Below the pieces are notes generated by a model. That model was not told where the DNA came from. It did no database searches and saw nothing but the letters and a program-made list of their open reading frames with translations. A stretch of 62,821 nucleotides of DNA from Woeseiaceae bacterium (GTDB lineage Bacteria > Pseudomonadota > Gammaproteobacteria > Steroidobacterales > Woeseiaceae). The stretch spans positions 1 to 62,821 of the forward strand of contig JAJFKV010000038.1 of assembly GCA_021773055.1 (NCBI GenBank), written 5' to 3'. A program made the translations under genes and the position numbers. Below are positions 52,056 to 62,812 of the stretch, piece by piece (the first letter of the stretch is position 1; each line of letters begins with the position of its first letter).

Positions 52056-54185
52056 ATGTCAGCAACCGATACTGAAAAACTACCGAACGAACGCGATACA
52101 GGCAGCATCATCGCCGAAGTATGCCAATATCTCGCAGGACTGCCGGACAAAGACGGCCTGCGACAAGCCGTCGACGAAGGCGAACAAGTTGCTGCGATCA
52201 TTGAGCCACTGGGATTACCGACCAGGATTGTCGCGGCAGTTTACGCCTACCCCCTATTTCGCGAAAATATTCTGAAGAAGGAAGATTTACAAAACAATGA
52301 GTTAAAGGATATTTCTCGATTCATTATAGGACTTCAACAACTCAATCAATTCTCCCTTCCGGGATCTTGGCAACCGGGTGAAGCACTGGCGGTGCAACAG
52401 TCCGAGGCGTTGCGCAAGATGTTGCTCGCGGTGGTCTCCGATGTACGCCTGGTGCTGGTCCGCATCGCCGAGCAATTGTTTCGATTGCGCGAAGCCCGCA
52501 ACCTGCATGCGACTGCCCAACAGTCACTCGCTATTGAGACGCGCGAAATCTACGCCCCGCTCGCCAACCGCCTTGGCGTTTGGCAGCTCAAGTGGGAACT
52601 GGAGGACCTGGCATTTCGCTATATCGATACTCCAACCTACCTCGGAATCGCAAAGGCCCTGAATGAAAAGCGCACGGAGCGGGAAGATTTTATTGAGAGC
52701 GTCAAGATTCAGTTGCAGAGTGAATTGCAGTCCAATGGAATCGACGGCGATATATCCGGGCGCCCGAAGCATATCTATAGCATTTGGCGAAAAATGCAGC
52801 GCAAAGATCGTGGCCTCGACACTCTGTACGACATACGTGCTGTGAGAATCCTCGTTGAGGACGTGAACGAATGTTACGCAGCACTTGGCATTGTTCATAA
52901 CCTCTGGTCGTACATCCCCGGTGAGTTCGACGACTATATCGCCAATCCCAAGGAAAACGATTATCAGTCACTGCACACCGCCGTAATAGGTCCAGAGGGA
53001 AAAACGGTCGAAGTGCAGATTCGCTCACACGATATGCACAATCACGCCGAACTCGGTGTGGCCGCACATTGGCGCTACAAGGAGGGCGGCGCTACACCTG
53101 CCGCGTTCGATCAAAAAATTCGCTTTCTGCGGCAGCTGCTCGAACCAACTGATGACGGTGCAGATCTGCTGGATCAAATACGCGACGATTTTTTCGAAGA
53201 TCGGGTCTATGCGGTTAGTCCCAAGGGCGACGTTGTTGAGTTGCCCGCGAACGCGACACCTCTGGATTTTGCTTACCACGTACATACCCAGGTGGGCCAC
53301 CGTTGCCGTGGTGCGAAGATTAACGGCCGCATTGTTCCCCTGACTCATAACGTACAGAACGGCGATCAAATAGAAATCATTACCGGTAGCCAGGCTCAGC
53401 CCAGTCGGGATTGGCTAAGCCCGAAGTTAGGCTATCTTGCCGGCGCCCGAGCCCGCGCCAAAGTCCGCAACTGGTTTCGACTGCAGGATCGTGACCAGCA
53501 TTTGCGCCAGGGCCGGGAAATTCTCGACCGGGAGTTGGCAAGATTGTCGGAGAAAGACGTCGCGACTGACGATATCGCGACGAAACTAAAGCACAAAGAC
53601 ACGGAATCGTTGTGCGTTGCCCTCGGTGCAGGTGATCTTACGTCGGCGTCGATCGCCACCGCACTACAAAATTTGCGGGGTGTGGAACTACCGACGATCA
53701 GACCACGGCGCCATTCAAAGCCTCACGACACCAAGCCCGACTCGGTCGTTGTTACAGGTGTTGGGGGCTTGTTGTGCAACTTCGCACGTTGCTGCCGGCC
53801 TGTGCCACCGGAGCCCATTGTTGGCTATATCACGCAGGGGCGCGGCGTCAGCATTCACCGCCAGGATTGCGGCAATTTCCTCGGACTCAACCAGCGCAGC
53901 CCGGAGAGAGTGCTGGAAACGAGTTGGGGAGAGTCCGACAAAGGCTCTTACCCCGTTGACCTAACGCTGCATGCGTTTGATCGCAGTGGCCTGATCCGGG
54001 ATATCACTTCTGTTCTGGCCGACGAAGATGCCAATGTACTCGAGCTAAAAAGTCGCGCCGACAAGGAATCGATGCAGGTGATTATGGCCTTAAGTTTGGA
54101 AATCAGGGACTTGCCGACCTTGAGTACAGCTATAACGCGACTGGAACTATTGCCAAACGTCGTGTCGGTCAGGCGCAAGGCCTGA
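52056..54185 (+). CDS. relA: GTP pyrophosphokinase RelA
   Basis: RelA makes (p)ppGpp on ribosomes stalled by uncharged tRNA. The 709-residue chain (E. coli 744) begins with an HD-like domain lacking the His-Asp hydrolase motif, so it is synthetase-only. The synthetase domain has GRPKHIYSIWRKMQRKDRGLDTLYDIRAVRI, NPKENDYQSLHTAVIGPEGKTVEVQIR and AELGVAAHWRYKEG. TGS (VYAVSPKGDVVELPANATPLDFAYHVHT), a Cys/His-rich zinc-finger region (NFARCCRPVPPEPIVGYITQGRGVSIHRQDC) and a C-terminal ACT domain follow. It is convergent with the SPFH gene. Confidence 0.95.
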   Translation: MSATDTEKLPNERDTGSIIAEVCQYLAGLPDKDGLRQAVDEGEQVAAIIEPLGLPTRIVAAVYAYPLFRENILKKEDLQNNELKDISRFIIGLQQLNQFSLPGSWQPGEALAVQQSEALRKMLLAVVSDVRLVLVRIAEQLFRLREARNLHATAQQSLAIETREIYAPLANRLGVWQLKWELEDLAFRYIDTPTYLGIAKALNEKRTEREDFIESVKIQLQSELQSNGIDGDISGRPKHIYSIWRKMQRKDRGLDTLYDIRAVRILVEDVNECYAALGIVHNLWSYIPGEFDDYIANPKENDYQSLHTAVIGPEGKTVEVQIRSHDMHNHAELGVAAHWRYKEGGATPAAFDQKIRFLRQLLEPTDDGADLLDQIRDDFFEDRVYAVSPKGDVVELPANATPLDFAYHVHTQVGHRCRGAKINGRIVPLTHNVQNGDQIEIITGSQAQPSRDWLSPKLGYLAGARARAKVRNWFRLQDRDQHLRQGREILDRELARLSEKDVATDDIATKLKHKDTESLCVALGAGDLTSASIATALQNLRGVELPTIRPRRHSKPHDTKPDSVVVTGVGGLLCNFARCCRPVPPEPIVGYITQGRGVSIHRQDCGNFLGLNQRSPERVLETSWGESDKGSYPVDLTLHAFDRSGLIRDITSVLADEDANVLELKSRADKESMQVIMALSLEIRDLPTLSTAITRLELLPNVVSVRRKA

Positions 54186-54201
54186 CCGACTGACGATCGA
54201 C

Positions 54202-55122
54202 CTACTCGGCAGGTTTACGCTTTGCGATATCCGTGGCTAATGCCATCATGGAAGTCAGATCTGCGAGGTTTGAAGGTACGACAAAGGTATTGCCAGCCTT
54301 TGCCAGGTTGCCGAACTGAGTAATGTACTGCTCTGCAATTCGAAGCTGCATCGCGTCCGGGCCGCCGTCATCAATCACAGCTGCGGCAACTCTCTTCAAG
54401 CCTTCCGCAGTTGCTGTCGCTACTGCCAGGATTGCTTCTGCTTCGCCTTCAGCTTCATTGATTTGTTGCCTCTTTACAGCTTCGGATTGTTTGATCACCT
54501 GCTGCTTTTCACCTTCGGCTTCGTTGATCTTCGCGTCGCGCTCACCTTCCGACGTCAGGATAACAGCACGCTTTTCTCGCTCGGCGCGCATCTGTTTTTC
54601 CATGGCACTGAGCACGTCTTGCGGAGGATTGATGTTTTTGATCTCGTAGCGAAGAACCTTTACGCCCCAAGGGTCACTCGCCTTGTCCAGCTCCGCTACA
54701 ACATTCTGATTGATCGTGCCACGTTCTTCGAACGTTCGATCCAGGTCAATCTTGCCGATCTCACTACGCAGTGTGGTCTGTGCAAGTTGTGAAATGGCAA
54801 ACATGTAATTGCCGATGCCGTACGAAGCGCGCCCTGGATCCAGTACCTGCATGTACAGAACACCGTCAACACCCACCTGAACATTGTCATTTGTAATGCA
54901 GATTTGTTCGGCGATATCGACCGCCTGCTCCTTCAGTGTGTGTTTGTACGCTATGCGCTCAAGGAACGGAATGAGGATATGGAAGCCCGCATTGAGAGTC
55001 TTGGCGTACTTGCCCAGTCGCTCGATGACATATCCGTTCTGCTGCGGAACAACAACTGCTGTCTTGAGCAGAATAATGATCGCAACAAAGACAAACCCAA
55101 GTGAAACGATAAGTGATTCCAT
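54202..55122 (-). CDS. SPFH/band 7 membrane protein (QmcA/stomatin-like)
   Basis: This 306-residue protein has one N-terminal helix (LIVSLGFVFVAIIILLKTAVVV), an SPFH domain (VPQQNGYVIERLGKYAKTLNAGFHILIPFLERI, LDPGRASYGIGNYMFAISQLAQTTLRSEIG) and a charged coiled coil (AEREKRAVILTSEGERDAKINEAEGEKQQVI). Such proteins form oligomers in membrane microdomains and modulate FtsH or other proteases. The NfeD gene 19 bp upstream is its usual partner. Confidence 0.93.
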   Translation of the reverse strand: MESLIVSLGFVFVAIIILLKTAVVVPQQNGYVIERLGKYAKTLNAGFHILIPFLERIAYKHTLKEQAVDIAEQICITNDNVQVGVDGVLYMQVLDPGRASYGIGNYMFAISQLAQTTLRSEIGKIDLDRTFEERGTINQNVVAELDKASDPWGVKVLRYEIKNINPPQDVLSAMEKQMRAEREKRAVILTSEGERDAKINEAEGEKQQVIKQSEAVKRQQINEAEGEAEAILAVATATAEGLKRVAAAVIDDGGPDAMQLRIAEQYITQFGNLAKAGNTFVVPSNLADLTSMMALATDIAKRKPAE

Positions 55123-55141
55123 AATTTACTCCTACTTGCTC

Positions 55142-55573
55142 TTATTCTGATTCGACATGTAGCGTCAGGCCATCGACCTTGACAACTTTGGCGCGTGATC
55201 CGGCGGCGATTACCGCGGCCCCTGTGTTTCTTACCGTCCAGTCCGTGCCACGATATTCAGCACGTGCTTCATCACCAGCTGCGAGCGCTTCGACGATATT
55301 GACCGTGTCGCCCGACATAGTCGCGCGAAATCCCTTCGCCCCACCCCTGATTTTTTCATAGAGGCTCTTGCGGAAGGTAAAAAACGAAATCAGCGAAAGC
55401 GTTGCGAATGCGGTCCACTGGGCCCATTCGGGCATCCCGATGCCAAGCATCTCCGCCAGACCAACAAGCGCCGCCGAAATGCCGAGAAACACAAGAAAGA
55501 ACTGTGCATCGATTGCGAAGAGTTCAGCGCCGAGAATAACCGCGCCAAGTATCATCCATCCCCACCAGGTCAT
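55142..55573 (-). CDS. NfeD family membrane protein
   Basis: From ATG 55573 (GGAG upstream) the 143-residue protein has membrane helices (WGWMILGAVILGAELFAI, FFLVFLGISAALVGLAEMLG, WTAFATLSLISFF) and a C-terminal OB-fold (TVNIVEALAAGDEARAEYRGTDWTVRNTG, AAGSRAKVVKVDGLTLHVE). This is the short NfeD form that teams with SPFH proteins such as the one encoded next. The longer reading frame upstream has no ribosome site. Confidence 0.9.
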   Translation of the reverse strand: MTWWGWMILGAVILGAELFAIDAQFFLVFLGISAALVGLAEMLGIGMPEWAQWTAFATLSLISFFTFRKSLYEKIRGGAKGFRATMSGDTVNIVEALAAGDEARAEYRGTDWTVRNTGAAVIAAGSRAKVVKVDGLTLHVESE

Positions 55574-55709
55574 AGCTCCGCTCCTTTGATAGCAAGCCGC
55601 TACTATATCGCGATTTGATCTTTCACGGCAGATTGAAAGCAGCTCACATCGACCCAATATGCGGTACCATTCCGAGCGCCGCTAACGAATAATAATAAAG
55701 GGGTTCGGC

Positions 55710-57254
55710 ATGCAGGGAATCATCGATTGGATCACGCGAGTCTTCTGGCAGGACCCTGCCGTATGTTTTCGAGGGGCTGAGAGATTTGCTGACTACGTCG
55801 GTTGCGTGAACGGCATCATCTGGAGCGAAGCACTCATCTATCTTTGCCTGGGCGCCGGGCTGTTCTTCTCCATCCTCACTCGCTTTGCCCAGGTCCGGCA
55901 TTTCAAAGAAATGCTACGGCTTTTGTTTTCGAACAAAGAATCAGATCAGGGTATATCTTCTTTTCAAGCTCTGGCTGTCTCCCTTTCAGGGCGCGTTGGC
56001 ACGGGCAACATCGCCGGAGTCGCCGCGGCTATCGGATTTGGCGGTCCCAGTGCTGTTTTCTGGATGTGGGTCGTAGCATTTCTGGGTGCCTCAACAGCGT
56101 ATATCGAATCAACACTTGGCCAGATTTACAAAGAGGAAGATGAAGGCCAGTATCGAGGCGGTCCCGCGTATTACATCGAAAAGGCGATGGGCCAGAAGTG
56201 GTACGCATGGATTTTCGCCATTGTGACGATCATCGCCGTAGGCGCTCTCCTACCCGGCGTGCAATCTAACAGCATCGGCAATGCAGCCGAGTTAGCATTT
56301 GGCGGCGAGTCCACCGTCGAATTTTTCGGTGACACCATTCCACTCGCAAAAATGGTGGCAGCCATCGGCGTTGTAGCGATACTCGGCTTCATTATTTTCG
56401 GCGGCGTAAAACGAATCGCGCACTTCACGCAGATCGTCGTCCCGTTCATGGCGCTAGGCTACATTCTGATCGCTATTGGCGTCATTTTGTATAACTTCGC
56501 CGAATTGCCTCGAATTTTCGAATTGATTATGAAAGATATTTTCACTCCGATGGCCGGATTCGGTGCGGCGATCGGCTGGGGTGTGAAGCGTGGTGTCTAT
56601 TCGAATGAAGCTGGACAGGGAACAGGACCGCATGCCGCTGCGGCCGCCGAAGTCGATCATCCCGCACAGCAAGGGCTTGTACAGGCGTTCTCCGTTTACG
56701 TTGATACCCTATTTGTCTGTTCGGCGACGGCGTTCATGATTCTGATTACCCAGCAGTACTACGTTACGGACCTCAGCGCAGAAATCAGCGGTGGGATGCT
56801 TGCCTCCGATATTTCCGCCAACAGTCCGGCTTTCACACAGTTAGCCCTTGAGAGCGTCATGGGAGCAGCAGGAAAGATCTTTGTCGCGATTGCATTGTTC
56901 TTCTTTGCATTTACGACATTGCTCGCTTATTACTACATCGCCGAAACCAACGTCGCGTATATCCGGCGCACTATCCGTTTCCCCGGTGAGCTGATCGTAT
57001 TGAAGCTCGTCCTGATGACGTCGGTATTTTACGGCACCGTACGGTCGGCTGATCTTGCCTGGGCAATGGGTGACATTGGCGTCGGTTTGATGGCCTGGCT
57101 TAACATCATCGGAATCTTAATTCTGTTCTTCATGGGTAGTCCGGCAATCAAGGCACTGAGAGACTACGAAAAACAAAAGAATGCAGGCGTCGCAAAATAC
57201 ACTTTCGACCCCGAGGCACTCGGCATCAAGAACGCAGATTTCTGGAAGAAATAG
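55710..57254 (+). CDS. Sodium:amino acid symporter (AGCS/alanine-glycine type)
   Basis: This 514-residue inner-membrane carrier has about 11 helices. AGCS-family landmarks are SLSGRVGTGNIAGVAAAIGFGGPSAVFWMWV near residue 90-120 and GWGVKRGVYSNEAGQGTGPHAAAAAEVDHPAQQG near 290-325, which lines the sodium and substrate site. The family takes up alanine or glycine with Na+, fitting a marine organism. AAAGGGG precedes the ATG. It is convergent with lpdA, 5 bp between the stops. Confidence 0.93.
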   Translation: MQGIIDWITRVFWQDPAVCFRGAERFADYVGCVNGIIWSEALIYLCLGAGLFFSILTRFAQVRHFKEMLRLLFSNKESDQGISSFQALAVSLSGRVGTGNIAGVAAAIGFGGPSAVFWMWVVAFLGASTAYIESTLGQIYKEEDEGQYRGGPAYYIEKAMGQKWYAWIFAIVTIIAVGALLPGVQSNSIGNAAELAFGGESTVEFFGDTIPLAKMVAAIGVVAILGFIIFGGVKRIAHFTQIVVPFMALGYILIAIGVILYNFAELPRIFELIMKDIFTPMAGFGAAIGWGVKRGVYSNEAGQGTGPHAAAAAEVDHPAQQGLVQAFSVYVDTLFVCSATAFMILITQQYYVTDLSAEISGGMLASDISANSPAFTQLALESVMGAAGKIFVAIALFFFAFTTLLAYYYIAETNVAYIRRTIRFPGELIVLKLVLMTSVFYGTVRSADLAWAMGDIGVGLMAWLNIIGILILFFMGSPAIKALRDYEKQKNAGVAKYTFDPEALGIKNADFWKK

Positions 57255-57259
57255 ATCCG

Positions 57260-58687
57260 TTATTTATTAGGAAAATTCAACGCTTTGTTATCGACCGCCA
57301 GCGAAGCTTCGTGTATAGCCTCCGCCAGACTTGGATGCGCATGAATGGTGCGTTGGATATCTTCGGTGCTGGCCGAGAATTCCATGGCTAATACAGCTTC
57401 CGATATCAGCTCACCGGCCATCGGGCCAACTATGTGGACACCGAGAATCTCATCATCATCTTTCGATGAAATAATCTTGACCATGCCAGACGTCTGCTCC
57501 ATCGCCTTGGCTCGTCCGCTCGCGGCAAACGGAAAAGAACCGGTCTTGTAGGCACGACCTGACTCCTTGACCTCGGCTTCTGTCTTGCCGACCCAGGCAA
57601 TTTCCGGCGCCGTGTAGATAACCGACGGGATAACGTCGTAGTTAACTTCGGCTACCTCACCAGCAATCAGATCGGCCGCCATCACGCCTTCTTCCGAACC
57701 CTTGTGAGCCAGCATCGGTCCGCGAACACAATCGCCGACGGCGTAAACGCCTTTTACGCGAGTACGGCACTCATCGTCGACAATAATGAAACCTCGATCG
57801 TCAAGATGAATACCGGCATCGTCAGAAAACAGGTTGTCGGTGTGCGGCTTGCGTCCCACCGCAACGACCAGTTTATCGACTTCAATCGATTGCGAGCCGT
57901 CCTTGTCATCGTATGAAACCTCAACGCTGTTCTTACCAGCTTTCGCCGCGGAAACCTTGGCGCCGAGTTTAATGTCGAGTCCCTGTTGCTTGTATTCCTT
58001 TGCGGCAACCTTCGCTACATCACGATCAGCCATGAACAGAAAATCGTCCATCGCTTCGAGGACTGTGACTTCGGCTCCGAGTCGCGACCAGACGCTGCCG
58101 AGTTCCAGGCCGATAACACCTGCGCCAACGACACCGAGTCTATTCGGTACGGCATCAAATTCCAGCGCACCCCAGGAATCAACGATCTTGTCGTCGTCAA
58201 ATGCGGCGATCCCGATTTCTATTGGCGATGAGCCCGAAGCCAGGATGACATTCTGCGCATCAATAACTTCCACACTGCCGTCGATCGATGTGAACTCCAC
58301 TTGTTTGCCGGCCAACAACTTCCCATGACCAATCAATCCTTCGATCTTGTTGGCCTTCAGCAAGCCGGCGATTCCGCCGGTTAACTGTCGGACAATGCTT
58401 GCCCGGCGCTTTTGCATGGTCGCCAGATCGAGTTCAAGTTCGCCGGTCTTGATTCCATGCTTCTTGAATTCATGTTGTGCTCGATGAAATAGCTCGGAAG
58501 ACTCCAGCAATGCTTTCGAGGGAATACAACCCGCATTCAAACAAGTACCACCGAACGCGTTCTTGCCGTCCTTATTCTTCCATTCATCGATACAGGCAAC
58601 GGTTTTGCCATGCTGCGCTGCTCGTATGGCTGCAACATATCCTGCCGGTCCGGCACCAATAACGACTACATCAAAATTCTTGCTCAT
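57260..58687 (-). CDS. lpdA: Dihydrolipoyl dehydrogenase (E3)
   Basis: This FAD enzyme reoxidises dihydrolipoamide for the 2-oxoglutarate and pyruvate dehydrogenase complexes. The 475-residue chain has the FAD site VVIGAGPAGYVAAIRAAQ, redox disulfide GGTCLNAGCIPSKALL, the NAD site LGVVGAGVIGLELGSVWSRLG, VYAVGDCVRGPMLAHKGSEEG and the C-terminal catalytic dyad HAHPSLAEAIHEASL. It follows sucB by 31 bp in the sucA-sucB-lpdA operon. Confidence 0.96.
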   Translation of the reverse strand: MSKNFDVVVIGAGPAGYVAAIRAAQHGKTVACIDEWKNKDGKNAFGGTCLNAGCIPSKALLESSELFHRAQHEFKKHGIKTGELELDLATMQKRRASIVRQLTGGIAGLLKANKIEGLIGHGKLLAGKQVEFTSIDGSVEVIDAQNVILASGSSPIEIGIAAFDDDKIVDSWGALEFDAVPNRLGVVGAGVIGLELGSVWSRLGAEVTVLEAMDDFLFMADRDVAKVAAKEYKQQGLDIKLGAKVSAAKAGKNSVEVSYDDKDGSQSIEVDKLVVAVGRKPHTDNLFSDDAGIHLDDRGFIIVDDECRTRVKGVYAVGDCVRGPMLAHKGSEEGVMAADLIAGEVAEVNYDVIPSVIYTAPEIAWVGKTEAEVKESGRAYKTGSFPFAASGRAKAMEQTSGMVKIISSKDDDEILGVHIVGPMAGELISEAVLAMEFSASTEDIQRTIHAHPSLAEAIHEASLAVDNKALNFPNK

Positions 58688-58718
58688 TGTTTCTATAAAC
58701 CTTTAGTAGAGAAAGCGA

Positions 58719-59936
58719 TCAAACCTGCAACAGCAAGCGTGCCGGATCCTCAAGTTGATCTTTGATTGAAACGAGGAATTGAACCGCCTCTTTGCCATCA
58801 ATGATTCGGTGATCATAGGTGAGCGCCAGGTACATCATTGGTCGAGCAACGATATCTCCGTCAACAACCATTGGCCGCTGCTGAATAGAATGCATGCCCA
58901 GGATCGCACTTTGCGGCTGATTAAGAATCGGCGTCGACATCATCGACCCGAAAATGCCGCCATTAGTAATAGTGAACGTTCCACCGGTCAGGTCTTCCAT
59001 GCCGATCGTCCCGGCTTGCGCCCTGGCCGCTACGTCATTCAACGCTGTTTCGAAATCCGCGAAACTCATCTGGTCGACATCGCGAATAACGGGCACCATC
59101 AATCCGCGTTCACTTGATACCGCGATGCCGATATCAAAATAGTTGTGATAAATAATATCCGTACCTTCAACGGACGCGTTGACAACCGGATACAGCTTCA
59201 GTGCTTCGACAGACGCTTTGGCAAAAAATGACATGAAGCCCAGGCGAACATCGTGTTTCTTCTCGAAAGAGTCTCTGTATTTCTTTCGCAGGGCCATGAC
59301 TTCGGTCAGGTCAACCTCATTAAATGTTGTCAACATCGCTGCAGTCTGTTGCGCGTCGACGAGGCGTTCGGCGATGCGGGCACGCAGGCGCGTCATCGGC
59401 ACACGCTGCTCAGTTCGCTCGAGACCGACCTCGACACTTTCAGTTACTTCCGGTTGCTGGTCACCCGGTGTGACGTTAGCGCTGTCATCCGATTTCAGGA
59501 ATGTCATGACATCTGACTTCGTAATCCGACCGTCTTTGCCGGTACCCAAAACCATAGTCGCATCCAGATCATGCTCATCGAGCAGACGGCGGACCGCAGG
59601 ACTGGTTTTGATCGGACCACTGCTTTCTTTCGTCACGGCGGCGGCGGCCTTTTTCGTCGGGGCTGCACTGGCTGCGACCGGGATGTCAGCCGACACTTCA
59701 CCCTCTTCAAGGACCGCAAGGACGTCGCCAGCTTCAACTGTCGCACCATTTTCAACGATGATCTTCGCAATCGTCCCTGACGCCGGTGCCGGAACCTCCA
59801 GCACGACTTTGTCAGTTTCCAGATCAACCAGATTTTCGTCACGAGAGACTGACTCGCCAACGTTCTTGTGCCATGCAACCAACATCGCGTCGCTGACCGA
59901 TTCAGGCAAGGGCGGAACCTTGATATCTATACTCAT
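58719..59936 (-). CDS. sucB: 2-oxoglutarate dehydrogenase E2, dihydrolipoamide succinyltransferase
   Basis: This core subunit transfers the succinyl group to CoA. The 405-residue chain matches E. coli SucB in length. It has a lipoyl domain ([20 protein letters not shown], lipoyl Lys at about 43), a flexible Ala-rich linker and an E1/E3-binding domain ([19 protein letters not shown]). The catalytic domain ends in [17 protein letters not shown], with the HRxxDG motif. Its ATG overlaps the sucA stop as ATGA. Confidence 0.97.
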   Translation of the reverse strand: MSIDIKVPPLPESVSDAMLVAWHKNVGESVSRDENLVDLETDKVVLEVPAPASGTIAKIIVENGATVEAGDVLAVLEEGEVSADIPVAASAAPTKKAAAAVTKESSGPIKTSPAVRRLLDEHDLDATMVLGTGKDGRITKSDVMTFLKSDDSANVTPGDQQPEVTESVEVGLERTEQRVPMTRLRARIAERLVDAQQTAAMLTTFNEVDLTEVMALRKKYRDSFEKKHDVRLGFMSFFAKASVEALKLYPVVNASVEGTDIIYHNYFDIGIAVSSERGLMVPVIRDVDQMSFADFETALNDVAARAQAGTIGMEDLTGGTFTITNGGIFGSMMSTPILNQPQSAILGMHSIQQRPMVVDGDIVARPMMYLALTYDHRIIDGKEAVQFLVSIKDQLEDPARLLLQV

Positions 59937-62812
59937 TCGGACTTCCGTTTTGTTTTCTCAGGCTTGGTAACTTTGCTCGCCTCGGACTTAATGCCGAGCG
60001 CCGCTTCCACCAAAGCCTGTTGCTGTTGCAAATGAATTTTGAAAATGCCGGACGCAGGTGCTGCCGCGCCGGGCCGACCTGCGTAATAAAGTTGTTGATG
60101 ACTCTGCAACGGTTCTTGCAGACGATGCTTGATCTGATACCAGGCGCCTTGATTAAGAGGTTCCTCCTGACACCAGACAATGTCTTCAACGTGATTGTAT
60201 TTCTTGATGAGGTCCGCGTAGTCATCGATCGGGAAAGGGTAAAGCTGCTCCAGCCTGACCAGCGCCACGTCATTGATGCCGTGGACTTCCCGCGTTTCGA
60301 GCAGATCGAAATAAACTTTGCCACTGCAGAAAACGAGACGACGCGTTTGTTGCACGTCAATCGCCTCGACCTCGGGAATGATCAACTCAAACCGGCCGGT
60401 AGAGAGCTCACTCATTGGAGAGACCGACATCTTGTGGCGCAACAGGCTCTTGGGCGTCAACACAATCAGTGGTTTTCGAAATGACCGCACGTGTTGGCGT
60501 CGAATCATGTGAAACATCTGTGCAGGCGTCGATGGAATGCAAACCTGAATATTGTGCTCCGCACAAAGTTGCAGAAATCGTTCAACGCGAGCAGACGAAT
60601 GTTCCGGTCCCTGCCCTTCATAGCCGTGTGGCAGGAACATCGTCAACCCGCACAAGCGACCCCACTTAGCTTCCCCGGAACTAATGAACTGGTCAATGAC
60701 AACCTGCGCGCCGTTTGCAAAGTCGCCGAACTGACCTTCCCATATCACCAGTGTATTTGGCTCGGTGCTGGCGTAACCGTATTCGAAACCGAGGACCGCC
60801 TCTTCCGAAAGAAATGAATCGATCACACGAAATGCATTGGGTCGGTCAACGACATGTTCCAGAGGGGTGTACTCTCGATTATTGAGTTGGTTGTGTATGA
60901 CTGCGTGGCGATGAAAAAACGTACCGCGGCCACTATCTTGACCAACCAGGCGTACGTTATGACCTTCCTGCAATAACGACGCGTACGCCATCGTTTCCGC
61001 GAAGCCCCAGTCCATCTCAATGTCGCCAGCAACCATCTTTACGCGCTGGTCCATGATGCGCTGTACGCGACCATGCGGCTTCACGTCCGGTGGAATTGTT
61101 GTGACCAGTACCCCTATTTCAAAAACTGTCTTTGGACTGATTGTAGTATCAGCGGGGTCATCCCAGTTCGAATGCAGGTACGGTGACCAGTCGACCGTAA
61201 ATTCGTCACCAATCATGCCCAGCGATGCTGCCTGTACATGCTCACCGCGATCCATGCGGTCCCGGTATTCATCCTGCAGTGCAGTCACGTTGGCGTGCGT
61301 CGTTACTTTAGATGCAACGAGGCGATCGGCGTATAACTGTCGCGTCGTTTTCTGCCCTTTAATCTGGTTGTACATGACCGGCTGGGTCGCTGAGGGCTCA
61401 TCGGCCTCATTGTGTCCAAGACGTCGATAGCACACGAGATCGATAACGACGTCTTTCCTGAATTTCTGCCGGTATTGTAACGCCAGGCGCGTAACAAAAA
61501 TAACGGCCTCAGGATCGTCACCATTGACGTGGAAGATCGGTGCCTCGATCATCTTCGCAACGTCACTGCAATACTCGGTAGATCGAGAGTCCGATGGTCG
61601 ACTCATCGTGAATCCAATCTGATTATTTACAACGATGTGCACAGTGCCACCAGTCCGAAAGCCGTTTATCTGTGACATCTGAAAAGTTTCGGTAACAACG
61701 CCCTGACCTGAGAACGCCGCGTCGCCATGAATTAGAACCGGTAATACTTCCTGTCGCTCGTCGTCGCCACGGCGCTGCTGGCGAGCTCGAACTGAACCCT
61801 CGACAACAGGATTGACTATCTCCAGATGCGACGGGTTAAACGCGAGCACGATGTGAACATTGCCGCCGGGCGTTTTCATGTCGGCGGAGAAGCCTTTGTG
61901 ATATTTCACATCTCCGGAGCCCTTCAGTTCCTCCAGATCATAATTGCCTTCAAACTCCTCGAAGAGCTCTTCCGGTGATTTTCCAAGAATATTGACCAGT
62001 ACGTTGATACGGCCGCGATGCGCCATTCCAAAGACGATTTCTTTAATCCCTGACGCACCGCCTTGCTGAATGATGTCATCAAGCAATGGAATCAGGCTTT
62101 CGCCACCTTCGAGAGAAAACCGCTTTTGACCAACATAGCGGGTGTGCAGGTAACGCTCTATACCTTCCGCGCCGGTCAGTCTGTCGAGAATAGTGAGTCG
62201 TTCTTCGTCACTGAAACCATTGGCTACGGTACCTTGCTCGAATCGTTTTCGCAGCCAGAGACGCTCACGTGCTCTTGAAATGTGAGCAAACTCAACACCA
62301 ATCTTGCCGCAATAGATCGTCCGCAACAGCGCGATGATATCGCGCAATTTCATGCGCTCGTTGCCCGTGCTTGCCAGACCACCGGTAAAGAACTCGGTGT
62401 CCATATCCGATTCAGTCAAACCGAGATAGTCAAGTTTGAGAACCCCCGGCATACGACGTTCCATCAGACCTAAAGGATCCAGATCAGCGATTTGGTGTCC
62501 GCGAAGACTGTAGACCTGAATAAGTCTTGATACGGCCGCCTGCTTTTCACCAGACGTTGCGGCCTTACCGGTGGAGGTTTTGAGAATCCGGCCCGCCTTG
62601 CGTCCCTCTTGTGATTCCTGCAGCAACTGATCCCTGATCACCGAATGCGCGATTTCCGTATCGGGATCACCCATCGCCGCAAAATAATCACGCCATTCCT
62701 GGGTCACTGAATCCGGCTGCTTGAGATATTGCTCGTACAGCGATTCGACGGCACTTGCATTGCCGCCGAAAAGTGGCGTCGAGGCCAATTGATCTTTGAG
62801 AGAATGACTCAT
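59933..62812 (-). CDS. sucA: 2-oxoglutarate dehydrogenase E1 component
   Basis: This thiamine-diphosphate enzyme decarboxylates 2-oxoglutarate. The 959-residue chain (E. coli 933) has the N-terminal E2-binding segment ([20 protein letters not shown]), [19 protein letters not shown], the ThDP site with [12 protein letters not shown] and [11 protein letters not shown], and [18 protein letters not shown]. The pyrimidine-domain part follows ([37 protein letters not shown]) with [21 protein letters not shown] near the C terminus. The start lies 9 bp from the window edge, so its promoter is not in view. Confidence 0.97.
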   Translation of the reverse strand: MSHSLKDQLASTPLFGGNASAVESLYEQYLKQPDSVTQEWRDYFAAMGDPDTEIAHSVIRDQLLQESQEGRKAGRILKTSTGKAATSGEKQAAVSRLIQVYSLRGHQIADLDPLGLMERRMPGVLKLDYLGLTESDMDTEFFTGGLASTGNERMKLRDIIALLRTIYCGKIGVEFAHISRARERLWLRKRFEQGTVANGFSDEERLTILDRLTGAEGIERYLHTRYVGQKRFSLEGGESLIPLLDDIIQQGGASGIKEIVFGMAHRGRINVLVNILGKSPEELFEEFEGNYDLEELKGSGDVKYHKGFSADMKTPGGNVHIVLAFNPSHLEIVNPVVEGSVRARQQRRGDDERQEVLPVLIHGDAAFSGQGVVTETFQMSQINGFRTGGTVHIVVNNQIGFTMSRPSDSRSTEYCSDVAKMIEAPIFHVNGDDPEAVIFVTRLALQYRQKFRKDVVIDLVCYRRLGHNEADEPSATQPVMYNQIKGQKTTRQLYADRLVASKVTTHANVTALQDEYRDRMDRGEHVQAASLGMIGDEFTVDWSPYLHSNWDDPADTTISPKTVFEIGVLVTTIPPDVKPHGRVQRIMDQRVKMVAGDIEMDWGFAETMAYASLLQEGHNVRLVGQDSGRGTFFHRHAVIHNQLNNREYTPLEHVVDRPNAFRVIDSFLSEEAVLGFEYGYASTEPNTLVIWEGQFGDFANGAQVVIDQFISSGEAKWGRLCGLTMFLPHGYEGQGPEHSSARVERFLQLCAEHNIQVCIPSTPAQMFHMIRRQHVRSFRKPLIVLTPKSLLRHKMSVSPMSELSTGRFELIIPEVEAIDVQQTRRLVFCSGKVYFDLLETREVHGINDVALVRLEQLYPFPIDDYADLIKKYNHVEDIVWCQEEPLNQGAWYQIKHRLQEPLQSHQQLYYAGRPGAAAPASGIFKIHLQQQQALVEAALGIKSEASKVTKPEKTKRKSE